In this document: positions 39,949 through 48,687 of the stretch, one piece after another
Layout: the number at the start of each line of letters is the position of its first letter
Position numbering within the stretch: position 1 is the stretch's first letter
Source: Moesziomyces globuligerus
Taxonomy: Eukaryota > Basidiomycota > Ustilaginomycetes > Ustilaginales > Ustilaginaceae
DNA length: 64,000 bases
Assembly: GCA_030849465.1 (NCBI GenBank)
Contig: JARVLF010000001.1
Span: 1 to 64,000 of the forward strand
Reading direction: 5' to 3'
Translations under genes and position numbers: made by a program
Notes under the pieces: generated by a model
What the model was told of the DNA's origin: nothing
The model's input: only the letters and a program-made list of their open reading frames with translations
Database searches by the model: none

Positions 39949-40660
39949 TCAGTGCGGGGTGGGATTGAGATCGAGGGTCCAGTTTTCGGCTGTGCCTTTT
40001 GTGGCTTCGGAGAGCGGGCCGCAGACGAGGGAGCCGAACCACCAGATTTCGTCGTTGTCGTTGGCTGGAGCGAAGCCCTTCTTCTCCCGGAGGAGCACCT
40101 TGTCCGTTTGGCCGGCTGGGGTGTAGTAGACGTGAATGTCTGGGCCCTGTTTCTCGATTTCGACCACCACCTTGTCCGAATCCGGGCCGGGCCTGCTAGC
40201 CAGCGGCGAAACGTTCCAATCTGAGAACGGATCACTCACCACCACACTAGAACAAACGACATCAGCTCCCGGACCACGGTACGTAGAGGGAAAAAGGGTT
40301 GAAGACTTACCCGACGAATTGTCTGCCTTGTTCGATCTCGATGCCTGCTTTGATCCATTTCTGGCCCTCGCCGTGAGGGCCTTGGTTGGGGCTGAGACGA
40401 CGGACGAAAAGCGTTGTTTGTTGAAAGCGCTCGGTGCCTGGCTGGTGGAGGGTGGCGGTGAGCGTCCAGTTGGCACCGGAGGGGAGGGTGTGGAGCTGGT
40501 AGACGACCGGAGCGGATGCGCGGTGAGCCGAGGATTCGGGCACGGATCCGGGTGCGGTGGTCCAGTAATCCGTCTTGGGTCCCGAGGCGATCGAGATCAC
40601 GCCGTCAGACACCGTGTACGAAGACGTACCCGTCGGATCGTCGAACTTGAACGAAGTCAT
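39949..40660 (-). CDS. DUF1349-like concanavalin-A-fold protein
   Basis: Two exons on minus, 40311-40660 and 39949-40246, with a 64-bp intron (GTAAGT...TTCTAG), giving 215 residues. Features include SSAHRASAPVVYQLH, GQKWIKAGIEIEQGRQFVG, and after the splice VVVSDPFSDWN, then EIWWFGSLVCGPLS. This is the pattern of the DUF1349 family of small beta-sandwich proteins, whose biochemical role is unknown. It is convergent with the truncated P5B ATPase (76 bp between the stops), so its 3' flank abuts the presumed inversion breakpoint. Confidence 0.8.
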
Positions 40661-40976
40661 GATGAGATGCAAGCAGAAGAGGACGACGGGTGGAAGGATG
40701 AAAGCAAGCACGGAAGCAGAACGGTTGTCTATCCCCGCAAAGGTGGTCTAAGCGCGGCTGCAGCAAGACGTGGAGGGTCGTGTCTCGGGCAATCATGCCC
40801 TAAAACCCGGAGCTTGCCGGACTCGACACTTCCCGCTCCCGACTCAGCTTCCACCCTGGTCCGCACAGCCGTCAACTTCACACATCCGTGAACACGACCA
40901 TACGCTGTCCGGTGACTCTATGGTTGTTTTCGGCCCTAAATACATTATCGATGCCACAGTCACTGGTCAGCCGGGT
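40661..40976. other. Interval DUF1349-like / Ssu1-like
   Basis: 316 bp on the promoter side of the DUF1349-like gene. Nothing was recognised. Confidence 0.5.
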
Positions 40977-42461
40977 CTACTTGTGGCTCCTTGACTTTCC
41001 CGTAGCGGTCAACCACAACTTTGCTCTTCCGAGCGAACCGTCCGCCCTCGGTCTGCTGCTAATTTCCTCGTCGGCCTCGTTGTCCTCGGACGCAGGTCTG
41101 GGCTGGTAGGTGTACTTCCTTGCCGCGGGCACGTACTTGGGTGGTTCGCCGCTTTCGTCGCACATCTCGGCCAAGCAGGGCGAGAAGAAGATCTCGCCCT
41201 TGAGCGCGTTCTTGAGCGTGAGGCTGGCCACGCCCATCCACAGCAGGACCTCGGCGAGAGCGAGCGCTGTGCCGATCACGCGGAACGCACCCGAGTCGAG
41301 CACGGAGCCGAACTTGATGGCCGCCGTAGCAAACACGCCGAGCGGGAACGTCGTCGCCCAGAAGCCGAGGTTGAAGCTCAGCTCGGAAACCAGCCACAGA
41401 TCCACCAGACTCGAGACGGCCAGTACGAGCCAAACCAGGCCGAGACCCCAGATGACCAGGGCGACGGGCACCGAGACGGCGTAGATGGCCGTGGCCATGA
41501 TGCGCGCCGTCTCTGCATCGGTGGCGTTGGGCGAGGGAAGCGCGGTGTGGTCGGTGAGCGAGATCTTGTACAGCACCGAGGCGAGCTGCAGCAGCGCAAA
41601 CGCACCCTGTCCGCAGGGACCGAGCGGCAGCAGCGTCGAGACGATGAGCTGAGCGGGCGGAATCTTGTAGATAGCCTGACGAGCGTAGTAGAGCGACATG
41701 AGCAGGAAGGCCATACCGAATCCGGTTCCCCACAAGACCCAGCACACGATGAGCGTGAGCCTTGCGTGTGCTGGGGGTAGGATGTCTGCGACGAGGCCGC
41801 CTGTGGCAGCGCACACGATGGTGGTGACGACGGGCAGGAACCAGACGCCGGTGATCTTGTCGAACGACTGAACGTGGCGCGTAAACTGGATGAAGGGCAA
41901 GCCGATGCAGATCGCGAGCGAGAGCACCGCGTTGAGCCACCAGAGGGCCCAGGTGAAGGTGGCGAAGCCCGAGCCCCAGGCGGGTGCGGCGGAGAGCGCG
42001 CACATGGAGATGAGCGTGCACATTCCCATGCTGAAGGTGCCGAGGAAGAGCGACTGGGTCGGATGGAAGAGCATGATCCAGAACAGCTGCGGCCAGATGA
42101 CGTAGCGCGCGATGCTGATGGCAAGAAAGAGGAAGAAGAGGACGACGTTGAGGCCAAAGACGACGTTGCTGATGATGCCCAGGCCGTTGAACTGGTAGGG
42201 CAGCTGGTGGAGCAGGATCGAGGTGATGCCCGTACCCATGGTTACGCTGAACCAGCTCGGTGTGAAGTGCATGGTGATGCGTCGCATCTCCTTGCGAAAG
42301 CGCTGCGTACGGGTTGATGCGAGCGATGATGGCGCGCGCTGAGCTGCGCCAACGGTTTCTGTGGCGGATGGCGGCGTGGATTCGATGGTGTTGGTGTTGG
42401 TGTTGCTCAGCCCGGCGTGTGCGTCGGTCGTCGTCGCGCCACCCTGTTCGAGGTCGACCAT
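40977..42461 (-). CDS. SSU1: Ssu1-like sulfite exporter (TDT family)
   Basis: Single exon of 494 residues. A polar Asn/Thr-rich leader ends at about residue 60 and the family motif HFTPSWFSVTMGTGITSILLHQLPY begins at His65. Ten hydrophobic segments follow, with the TDT-type blocks WIMLFHPTQSLFLGTFSMG and ISLTDHT. The C-terminus is charged. Fungal Ssu1 proteins export sulfite and confer sulfite resistance; the same superfamily includes the malate transporter Mae1, but the N-terminal motif favours Ssu1. It is followed upstream on the same strand by an unrelated MFS carrier. Confidence 0.88.
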   Translation of the reverse strand: MVDLEQGGATTTDAHAGLSNTNTNTIESTPPSATETVGAAQRAPSSLASTRTQRFRKEMRRITMHFTPSWFSVTMGTGITSILLHQLPYQFNGLGIISNVVFGLNVVLFFLFLAISIARYVIWPQLFWIMLFHPTQSLFLGTFSMGMCTLISMCALSAAPAWGSGFATFTWALWWLNAVLSLAICIGLPFIQFTRHVQSFDKITGVWFLPVVTTIVCAATGGLVADILPPAHARLTLIVCWVLWGTGFGMAFLLMSLYYARQAIYKIPPAQLIVSTLLPLGPCGQGAFALLQLASVLYKISLTDHTALPSPNATDAETARIMATAIYAVSVPVALVIWGLGLVWLVLAVSSLVDLWLVSELSFNLGFWATTFPLGVFATAAIKFGSVLDSGAFRVIGTALALAEVLLWMGVASLTLKNALKGEIFFSPCLAEMCDESGEPPKYVPAARKYTYQPRPASEDNEADEEISSRPRADGSLGRAKLWLTATGKSRSHK

Positions 42462-42868
42462 GGTGACGATACCTCGAGGAAGAAGCTATACCGGCTCGTA
42501 CGTTGAAGTGTGGCAGCTAAAGGTGATGGTGATATGGTGGCATGGTGGCAAGTCAACGGCGCCTTGAAGTGAGGAGAGGATGTCGTCCGACTGCTGAGCG
42601 TGTGTGACTCAAAATTCGAGAGCTGGATGCGTTCGACGGAGTTTTGACCGGCGATCTGCACCTCTGCCGCTCCGCTGCCTCGGTCAAGTTGCTTAGAGGA
42701 GCAACGACAAGCGAATTCAGTGATTTGGCTCACACAGCACGCCACACCACCGCGAGACCCTGCATACGGTCAACACAAGCTCGCTCAGGAACCACAGATC
42801 CTGGATCCGACACCGGCCCTCTAGCGACAGCCTTTGTATCACATCAGAAGTTTACCGTGCACACTGGT
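42462..42868. other. Interval Ssu1-like / MFS transporter
   Basis: 407 bp on the promoter side of the Ssu1-like gene and the 3' side of the MFS gene. No further feature was seen. Confidence 0.5.
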
Positions 42869-44458
42869 CTAGTCGAGTCTGTCCTCGTCTTGCATGATTG
42901 CGCCGGATGGCGAGCCGCGCTTGAGGAAGCGCTGGATGAAGTAGCTTCGGTTGGTGACCGTCCAGAGCGCGACCTGAGCTGCGAGCAATCCGACCAGCAT
43001 GGGCGCCAGAATCTTGATTCCCTGCGGTGCTGCCTGCGAGGCCATCCCGACAATCAGCGGCAGCAGAGCCATGCCCGCGGCCGCAAACGTCGAGATGAAC
43101 GCGATCGCCGCCGTGAGGTGGGCTCGGGGTCGGATGGTGCGTTCTGCGACGCGGATCATGATGGGGAAGACGGGCCCCAAAAACACACCCAGCATGGCGA
43201 GCGCTACGGCATTGGCGACGATGTTGGGTACGAACCACACAAGCAGCTGCAGCCCGACGGCGAGGAGCAGATAGACGAGGCATGCGAGCTCGTCGCCGAG
43301 CCACGCGGTCACGGGGATGAGCAGGATGCGACCAAACGCGATGCCGGCCCAGAAGCCCGAGACGAGCACGTTGGCGTTCGTCTGCTGGTTTCGCACCTCG
43401 ATCAGGAACGTCGAGGTCCAGCCGCCGACGGTGACCTCGGTGCCGACGTAGATCATGGTAAACACCGCCAGAAGCTGCACCTTCTGCTGCTTGACCACCG
43501 CACGCAGCTTGTACATGCCCGAGCTCATAGTCTCGGGTCCGTTGGCCGGCGCGATTGGAACCAGCTCGAGTGCCGCCTGTGAGTCCGAGGCCAAGCCAGG
43601 CGTGGGCAGAGGCGTCGTCTTGTCCTGGTCCGAGGGTGGTGCGGTGCAAGTGGGCTGGAGTTCGATCGATGTGTCGTTGCAAGCGTCGTCGTGAGCGGGG
43701 CCCTGCACATGCTCGTCGCGCTGCAGCTTGAAAGCGACCGTGACGAGCGTGAGGACGATGAGCGCGAGCGCCAGACTGGCAAAGTAGAAGTATTTGAAGG
43801 CCACGCCCTTCCTCCCCTCGTGCACGAACGGGATCGCAGCGAGCGGGGACGACAGGGCGCCGATGCCGTAGAGGAAATGCACAATGCCGAGCCTGACATC
43901 CGAACGCGGCCTCTGCGAGATCCAGACATTGCCGAGCGCGTCGAACGTCGAGTTACTCATGCCGGAAAACATCATGGCGACGACGAGCACGGGGAAGGGG
44001 GGCATGGTGAGGAAGACGATCGGAAACACGAGGCCGAGCGCGGCTGCAATGCTGATGATCTTGCCAAAGCCGAAGCGGTCCATGAGCGGCGAGACGCACG
44101 CGGCGGCGATGATGCAGCCGGCGAAGGTGCCGACAAAGAGCATCGAGACGAGCACAAAGCTGAGCTCCCAGTGTTCGCGGATGGCGGGCAGCAACGCACC
44201 CGGTGTAGCGTCCACCCAGCCTGCGAGCGCAAAGCACGTGTAGAGCGAGGCTTCCTTGAGAAACATGCTCTTGCTCGCCTGCGCGTCGTCGGCGTCGGCG
44301 AGCGAGAAGCGGCCCAACGCGCTCTTGACCGCCTGACGGACCGAGCCGCGTGCACGCGGGCGGAGCGACGACGCCGTAGTAGAAGCGGGACCAGCGTTGG
44401 GGCGCGAACGCACGCGCGCCGCGGCGGGCAGCTCGACGGAAGCGTTGCGCATCGACAT
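42869..44458 (-). CDS. MFS transporter (Bsc6/fucose-permease-like)
   Basis: Single exon of 529 residues, starting MSMRNASVELPAA at 44458; the frame is open further up to 44584, but a TATA box at 44535-44542 argues for the internal ATG. About 12 membrane helices are visible, six on each side of a polar loop at about 240-310. Blocks such as FAGCIIAAACVSPLMDRFG and FLYGIGALSSPLAAIPF resemble the Bsc6/FucP-like group found in many fungi. Substrate unknown. Confidence 0.85.
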   Translation of the reverse strand: MSMRNASVELPAAARVRSRPNAGPASTTASSLRPRARGSVRQAVKSALGRFSLADADDAQASKSMFLKEASLYTCFALAGWVDATPGALLPAIREHWELSFVLVSMLFVGTFAGCIIAAACVSPLMDRFGFGKIISIAAALGLVFPIVFLTMPPFPVLVVAMMFSGMSNSTFDALGNVWISQRPRSDVRLGIVHFLYGIGALSSPLAAIPFVHEGRKGVAFKYFYFASLALALIVLTLVTVAFKLQRDEHVQGPAHDDACNDTSIELQPTCTAPPSDQDKTTPLPTPGLASDSQAALELVPIAPANGPETMSSGMYKLRAVVKQQKVQLLAVFTMIYVGTEVTVGGWTSTFLIEVRNQQTNANVLVSGFWAGIAFGRILLIPVTAWLGDELACLVYLLLAVGLQLLVWFVPNIVANAVALAMLGVFLGPVFPIMIRVAERTIRPRAHLTAAIAFISTFAAAGMALLPLIVGMASQAAPQGIKILAPMLVGLLAAQVALWTVTNRSYFIQRFLKRGSPSGAIMQDEDRLD

Positions 44459-44919
44459 GACGGCAAATGGAGGATAAAGTAGAGCGATAAGGAGCTTGCG
44501 GCCACAATCGCGAGGGCGTATCTGACAGCTGCGGTATATATACAAGACAGCGCAAAGCAAGCTCGGGCCAAAAGCCCCAACCAAATTGGCCGACCGGCAC
44601 TTTTCCCGACGAGGCCGAATACCGAAGCCGCTGTTGGAGCTCGCGAGGCAGCGGCTAACTTAAGTCGCCGCAAGCCAGACTAGATGATTTATAGCCGGTG
44701 CGACTCAGCTCCAACGGCACCGCAGGGTCAGCTGGTCTCCGCGCAACCTCATCCGCGGGGGTGTCCACGCCAAACCCCGTCAGGCCAAGCCACGACAGGC
44801 AGCACCGAGCACGCGCCGAACACAACCCGCCCGATGAAAATTGCTCTTCCCCACCACAGACCCTGCAGCCCGCCCACGCGCATCTACTTCTGGATCACTA
44901 CCGAGGGTCTCATTCGCAT
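44459..44919. other. Interval MFS / dipeptidyl aminopeptidase
   Basis: 461 bp between the MFS start and the peptidase stop, both minus strand. It contains the TATA box at 44535 and nothing else I can support. Confidence 0.5.
44535..44542 (-). promoter_or_regulatory. TATA box of the MFS transporter gene
   Basis: TATATATA lies 77 bp upstream of the chosen MFS start codon, a normal position for a fungal TATA element. It falls inside the longer open frame that begins at 44584, which supports the shorter protein. Confidence 0.55.
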
Positions 44920-47900
44920 CTACCGTGCCCTCTCGACCGAGTTGTGCAGTGCAGGGCGGTTCTTGGCCTTGGTCGTCGGTTTCGGCTCGCGCTTGCCTCC
45001 GGCGCCCCAGATATCCGCAATGAAGCTCGTCATCTCCTCGAAGAGCTCGCGGTAGGCGCCGCGCACGCCCATGCTGTGCGCGCTGTCGGTAAACATCCGG
45101 AACCGGAATCCGCGGATCTTGGCCTTGGTGAGCAGATCCAGCAGATGCGCCGAATTGCTAAAGTGCACATTGTCATCCGCGCTGCCCTGCATCAGCAGAT
45201 ACTTGGTCTTGGCAAACGCGCTGTTGACGTGCACCGACGCGCCCTCGTAGCCCGCCTTGTTGGTCCGCGGCGATTTCATGTAGCGCTCCGTATACACCGA
45301 GTCGTAGAACGTCCAGCTCGTGACCGGAGCCACCGAGACCGCGAGCGAGAAGATGTTGCGGTCCAGCTCGACGCTTTTCGCTGTGAGGTAGCCGCCGTAC
45401 GACCAGCCCCAGATGCCGACGCGCGCCGCATCGACGTACGGCAGCGTTCCGATCAGACCGGCGGCTTCGTTGACGTCCCGTGCCTCGACATCGCCGAGTC
45501 TGCCGGCGACCGTCGCCCGGTACGCTTGGCCGCGGAAGCCGGTGCCGCGCGCATCGATCACCACCACAATGTAGCCCAGCGTCGAGGCGACGTACTGGTG
45601 CCAGTCGGCACGCGCCCAGCGTGCATCCACCAGCTGCGAGTCCGGCCCACCGTACACGCGCACCAGCACGGGATACCGCGTCGCCCCCGAAGCATCAAAG
45701 TCGTGCGGGCGGATCTCCTGTACACTCGCCACCGCCTGGCTGCCGTCGCCGAGCGTAGCGTTGAGATTGAGCTGGTAGAACGTGCTGCTCGGCTTGACGT
45801 ACTGGCTCGACATCTGGCGCAGCAGCACGTTCTCCTCGAGCATCAGTTCGAACTTGCTATCCTCCACCCCGACCACCTTCTGATATGGCACATCGGGTCC
45901 CTGGTAATCGAGCACGTAGTACGCGCCCTTGGGATCGAACCGCACATCGTACCATCCGGGCTTGGACTCGTCCGTCAGCGCCACGGGCTCCTCCACCGTA
46001 TACCTCGTCGGAGCTCGCGACGAGGCGGAAGCTTGCCAGTCCGGCAGCGAGACGTAGTACACATTGCGCAGCGCAGGCGTCGGTCGGCCGGCGGTGAAGT
46101 ACGCCCGTCCGCGCAGCGCATCGACGTGCTTGAGCGCCGCGATCTCCCAGCTGCCGCGCGTGAGGAAGATGGGCGAGTCCGAGGCCGCCGAGTCGTAGTA
46201 CGCCAGGTGGCGGAAGCCTTCGGGCGAGACGACAATGTCGAGGTACGCCGTCGAGCCGACGCTGAGGTTGTGGTGCGAGAGCGGCTCGATCGTCTGCGCA
46301 GCGCGAATCCAACCGCTCTTATCCGCGCGTGCATCCTGCTTCCTCACCACCTCTCCCTCCAAGTCCGCCCCAGCATCGCCGGCTTTGGTCGTCGGCAGCC
46401 TGGCCGAGGCCACGTCAAAGTGCACCAGCCGCATCACGTCGCTGACTCGATCCGTCTCCTTGACGAGCAGCTCCGAGTCCGAGACCCACTTGACCTCGGT
46501 CACCAGCCTCTCCTTGATGCCCGCATCCGTCGAGAGCAGTCGGTCCACCTCGTCGGCCGCCTTGCCCTTGCTCGACATGGGGCTGTGCAGCGTATACTGC
46601 GTCGGCCGCACCGCCCCGCCCTGGCTGCTCGCGGCGCGGATCTCGTCCAGATCGATCATCTTGACGCTCACCGTCGGATTCGGGAAGCCTGGCTTGGGAT
46701 ACTTCATCCGCGTCATGCGCTGGTACGGCTGCGTCTGCCCCGCGCGGTACTTGTCCGGATTGTAGACCGGAAACTCGTAGATCGGCACCGCCGTCTCGTC
46801 CAACCGCAGAAAGACGAGCTTGGAGCCGCCGGGACTGAACCACATGACCGAGTCGGTGCCAAACACCTCCTCCTCGTACACCCAGTCCGGCACCGCGTTG
46901 AAGATCGTCGTCGCACCATCGCTGGTGATCTTGACTGCATCCTCGCCCGCTCGCGGCACGACGTACAGGTTGTTCTCCTCGACGAACGCCAGCGTCGGTG
47001 CGGTCGATGCTTTCTGCGCAGTGCCTTTGGGACGAGGCGCCCACGCGGCAAAGCTGACCTTGGGCTTGGCCGTCGGCCCGGACCCCAGGGGTGTTGTCTT
47101 CTTGGTCGCGATTTCGTGCAGCCACAAATGGCTCTTCTTGCTGTACCTCCACTGGTCGGTCTCCTCGCTGAAGAACAACACCCACCGCAGATCGGGGGAG
47201 AGCTTGAAGCTCGTCCAGCTCAGCATCTTGCCGTGGTGGTCGAGGACGTTCTTACCCTCGACCACAAGCACCTTGCCGCCAAAGGGCGCCACGTTGCCCG
47301 TGCCCGTCTTCTGGTGGCGGGCGTGCGTGACGTCTTCGAGCCAGATGTCACGCTTGGTCCAGTCGACATGGCTGAACACACCTTCGTCGGGATCTTCCTC
47401 GCTCCAGGTCAGGTCGCTCGACTGCGCCACCAGCGTGCCGCCGAACACGGTGTCCATGTCCAGCGGCATCAGGTCGTGCCCATCGTGCGTCTTGAACGAC
47501 TTGACCTCCGACTCGTTCAGCCCGGTTCCTGCCGAGGCTTGGGCGACCGTCTCCCAGCCAGGATCGTGAAAATCGAGTCGGAACACGTCGGTGTTTGCCA
47601 AGCCATAGTGGCCTGCTGCTGTGTTGGGCGAGGTGGGCTGTTTGAACCCCTGCGGTGCATCACTCGTGACGGCGTCGAGGGTGGTGGCATTGGGTTTGGT
47701 TTTTGTTGGCGATGTTGTTGCAGTTGTGGCGGTGGTTGCGGCGTTGGAGGAGAGCCACTGAAGGAGCGGAAGGGCAAGGATAAAGCCGATGACGACTCCT
47801 GTAAAGATGAGGCAGCCTGCCAATGTTGTCGGTCGTCGTTTTGAGCGGAACGGCGAGGGAAGGAGCGACGATGATCGTGGCGTCCATCGTCGCGCCTTTC

Positions 47901-48141
47901 GGCCCGATGCAGCATCACAGTCAGCCTGCATCAGCCCGACCTGCTCTTCATCATCGAGCCGCACTCCACCCATACCTTCCTCTAGGCCCTCCTCGCCCGG
48001 ATAGCGCGAGAGCGCGCGCGGTGGATACCCGCTCGTGTCGTCCGCATCGTCGCGGTACGGCTTCTCGTCGGCGTCCATCGTCGCATCCGACGCGGTGGCT
48101 TGCGAGTCGTACGAGCCCCGTGGCGCTATTTTGCCTACCAT
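44920..48141 (-). CDS. Dipeptidyl aminopeptidase, DPP IV family (Ste13/Dap2-like)
   Basis: Single exon of 1073 residues, a type II membrane protein. The cytosolic tail of about 105 acidic/basic residues is followed by one helix at 107-130 (LAGCLIFTGVVIGFILALPL). A beta-propeller region precedes the alpha/beta-hydrolase domain. The catalytic triad is readable: Ser914 in GWSYGG, Asp in GSADDNVH and His at about 1022 in DSAHSMG. Family members remove X-Pro/X-Ala dipeptides in the Golgi (Ste13, pheromone maturation) or vacuole (Dap2); which applies is not clear. It is longer than the yeast enzymes (about 820-930). ATG 48141 (ACCATG) was preferred over in-frame 48291. Confidence 0.93.
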   Translation of the reverse strand: MVGKIAPRGSYDSQATASDATMDADEKPYRDDADDTSGYPPRALSRYPGEEGLEEGMGGVRLDDEEQVGLMQADCDAASGRKARRWTPRSSSLLPSPFRSKRRPTTLAGCLIFTGVVIGFILALPLLQWLSSNAATTATTATTSPTKTKPNATTLDAVTSDAPQGFKQPTSPNTAAGHYGLANTDVFRLDFHDPGWETVAQASAGTGLNESEVKSFKTHDGHDLMPLDMDTVFGGTLVAQSSDLTWSEEDPDEGVFSHVDWTKRDIWLEDVTHARHQKTGTGNVAPFGGKVLVVEGKNVLDHHGKMLSWTSFKLSPDLRWVLFFSEETDQWRYSKKSHLWLHEIATKKTTPLGSGPTAKPKVSFAAWAPRPKGTAQKASTAPTLAFVEENNLYVVPRAGEDAVKITSDGATTIFNAVPDWVYEEEVFGTDSVMWFSPGGSKLVFLRLDETAVPIYEFPVYNPDKYRAGQTQPYQRMTRMKYPKPGFPNPTVSVKMIDLDEIRAASSQGGAVRPTQYTLHSPMSSKGKAADEVDRLLSTDAGIKERLVTEVKWVSDSELLVKETDRVSDVMRLVHFDVASARLPTTKAGDAGADLEGEVVRKQDARADKSGWIRAAQTIEPLSHHNLSVGSTAYLDIVVSPEGFRHLAYYDSAASDSPIFLTRGSWEIAALKHVDALRGRAYFTAGRPTPALRNVYYVSLPDWQASASSRAPTRYTVEEPVALTDESKPGWYDVRFDPKGAYYVLDYQGPDVPYQKVVGVEDSKFELMLEENVLLRQMSSQYVKPSSTFYQLNLNATLGDGSQAVASVQEIRPHDFDASGATRYPVLVRVYGGPDSQLVDARWARADWHQYVASTLGYIVVVIDARGTGFRGQAYRATVAGRLGDVEARDVNEAAGLIGTLPYVDAARVGIWGWSYGGYLTAKSVELDRNIFSLAVSVAPVTSWTFYDSVYTERYMKSPRTNKAGYEGASVHVNSAFAKTKYLLMQGSADDNVHFSNSAHLLDLLTKAKIRGFRFRMFTDSAHSMGVRGAYRELFEEMTSFIADIWGAGGKREPKPTTKAKNRPALHNSVERAR

Positions 48142-48687
48142 GACCGCGTATCTGTATGCGCCTAGATGTCGAGCGAGGATGGTGGTGTTGTTCCAGCTCG
48201 AGTGGACTGGGGCTCGAGCGCGACCTTGTCTCCCACCCGCTGGCACGCATGCGGACCCTCGCGAATTTGGACGCCGAAACGCCTGCTGCACGCCGCCTGC
48301 CGCCCCGCATTCCCCGTCGCCTCGTCGGAAAAATCACCCCATTTTCTCGCCAACACCTCCGGAGCCACGCTCGTGGCTGTCAGCGTGGCTGTCAGACAAA
48401 AGGTACAAGCGGGTGACTTCGATTAGAACGACAGTCCGAATGCGCACATGGCACAGGGAAGCAACAAAGAGAAAAACGAGCGTGATCAGACCTTCCCATC
48501 ACCCAGCCCCACCACGCATCGGCGCGCGGGGGCCAGAGAGGAACGCCACAGTGGGAAGCATGAATCTAGAAGGGGGAGAGTCGCGATAGAAGGGTAACAA
48601 CACCAGGAGGAGGGTAAGGAGGTAGAGGGGCAAATGAAGGTAGAGTGTGGATGGAGACACCACCCGGGTATCAAGATATTCCTGAGC
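48142..48687. other. Interval peptidase / HSF-type factor
   Basis: 546 bp on the promoter side of the peptidase and the 3' side of the HSF-type gene. Nothing else was recognised. Confidence 0.5.

Noticed and set aside
36705..40235. 1,176-codon open frame on the minus strand opposite the P5B ATPase
   Set aside because: It is the antisense shadow of a GC-rich gene with strong third-position bias. The reading is Arg/His/Glu-rich without domains, while the plus strand has unmistakable P-type ATPase motifs.
44698..47844. 1,048-codon plus-strand frame opposite the dipeptidyl aminopeptidase
   Set aside because: Antisense shadow; composition dominated by Arg, His and Val, no motifs, and the minus strand has a complete catalytic triad.
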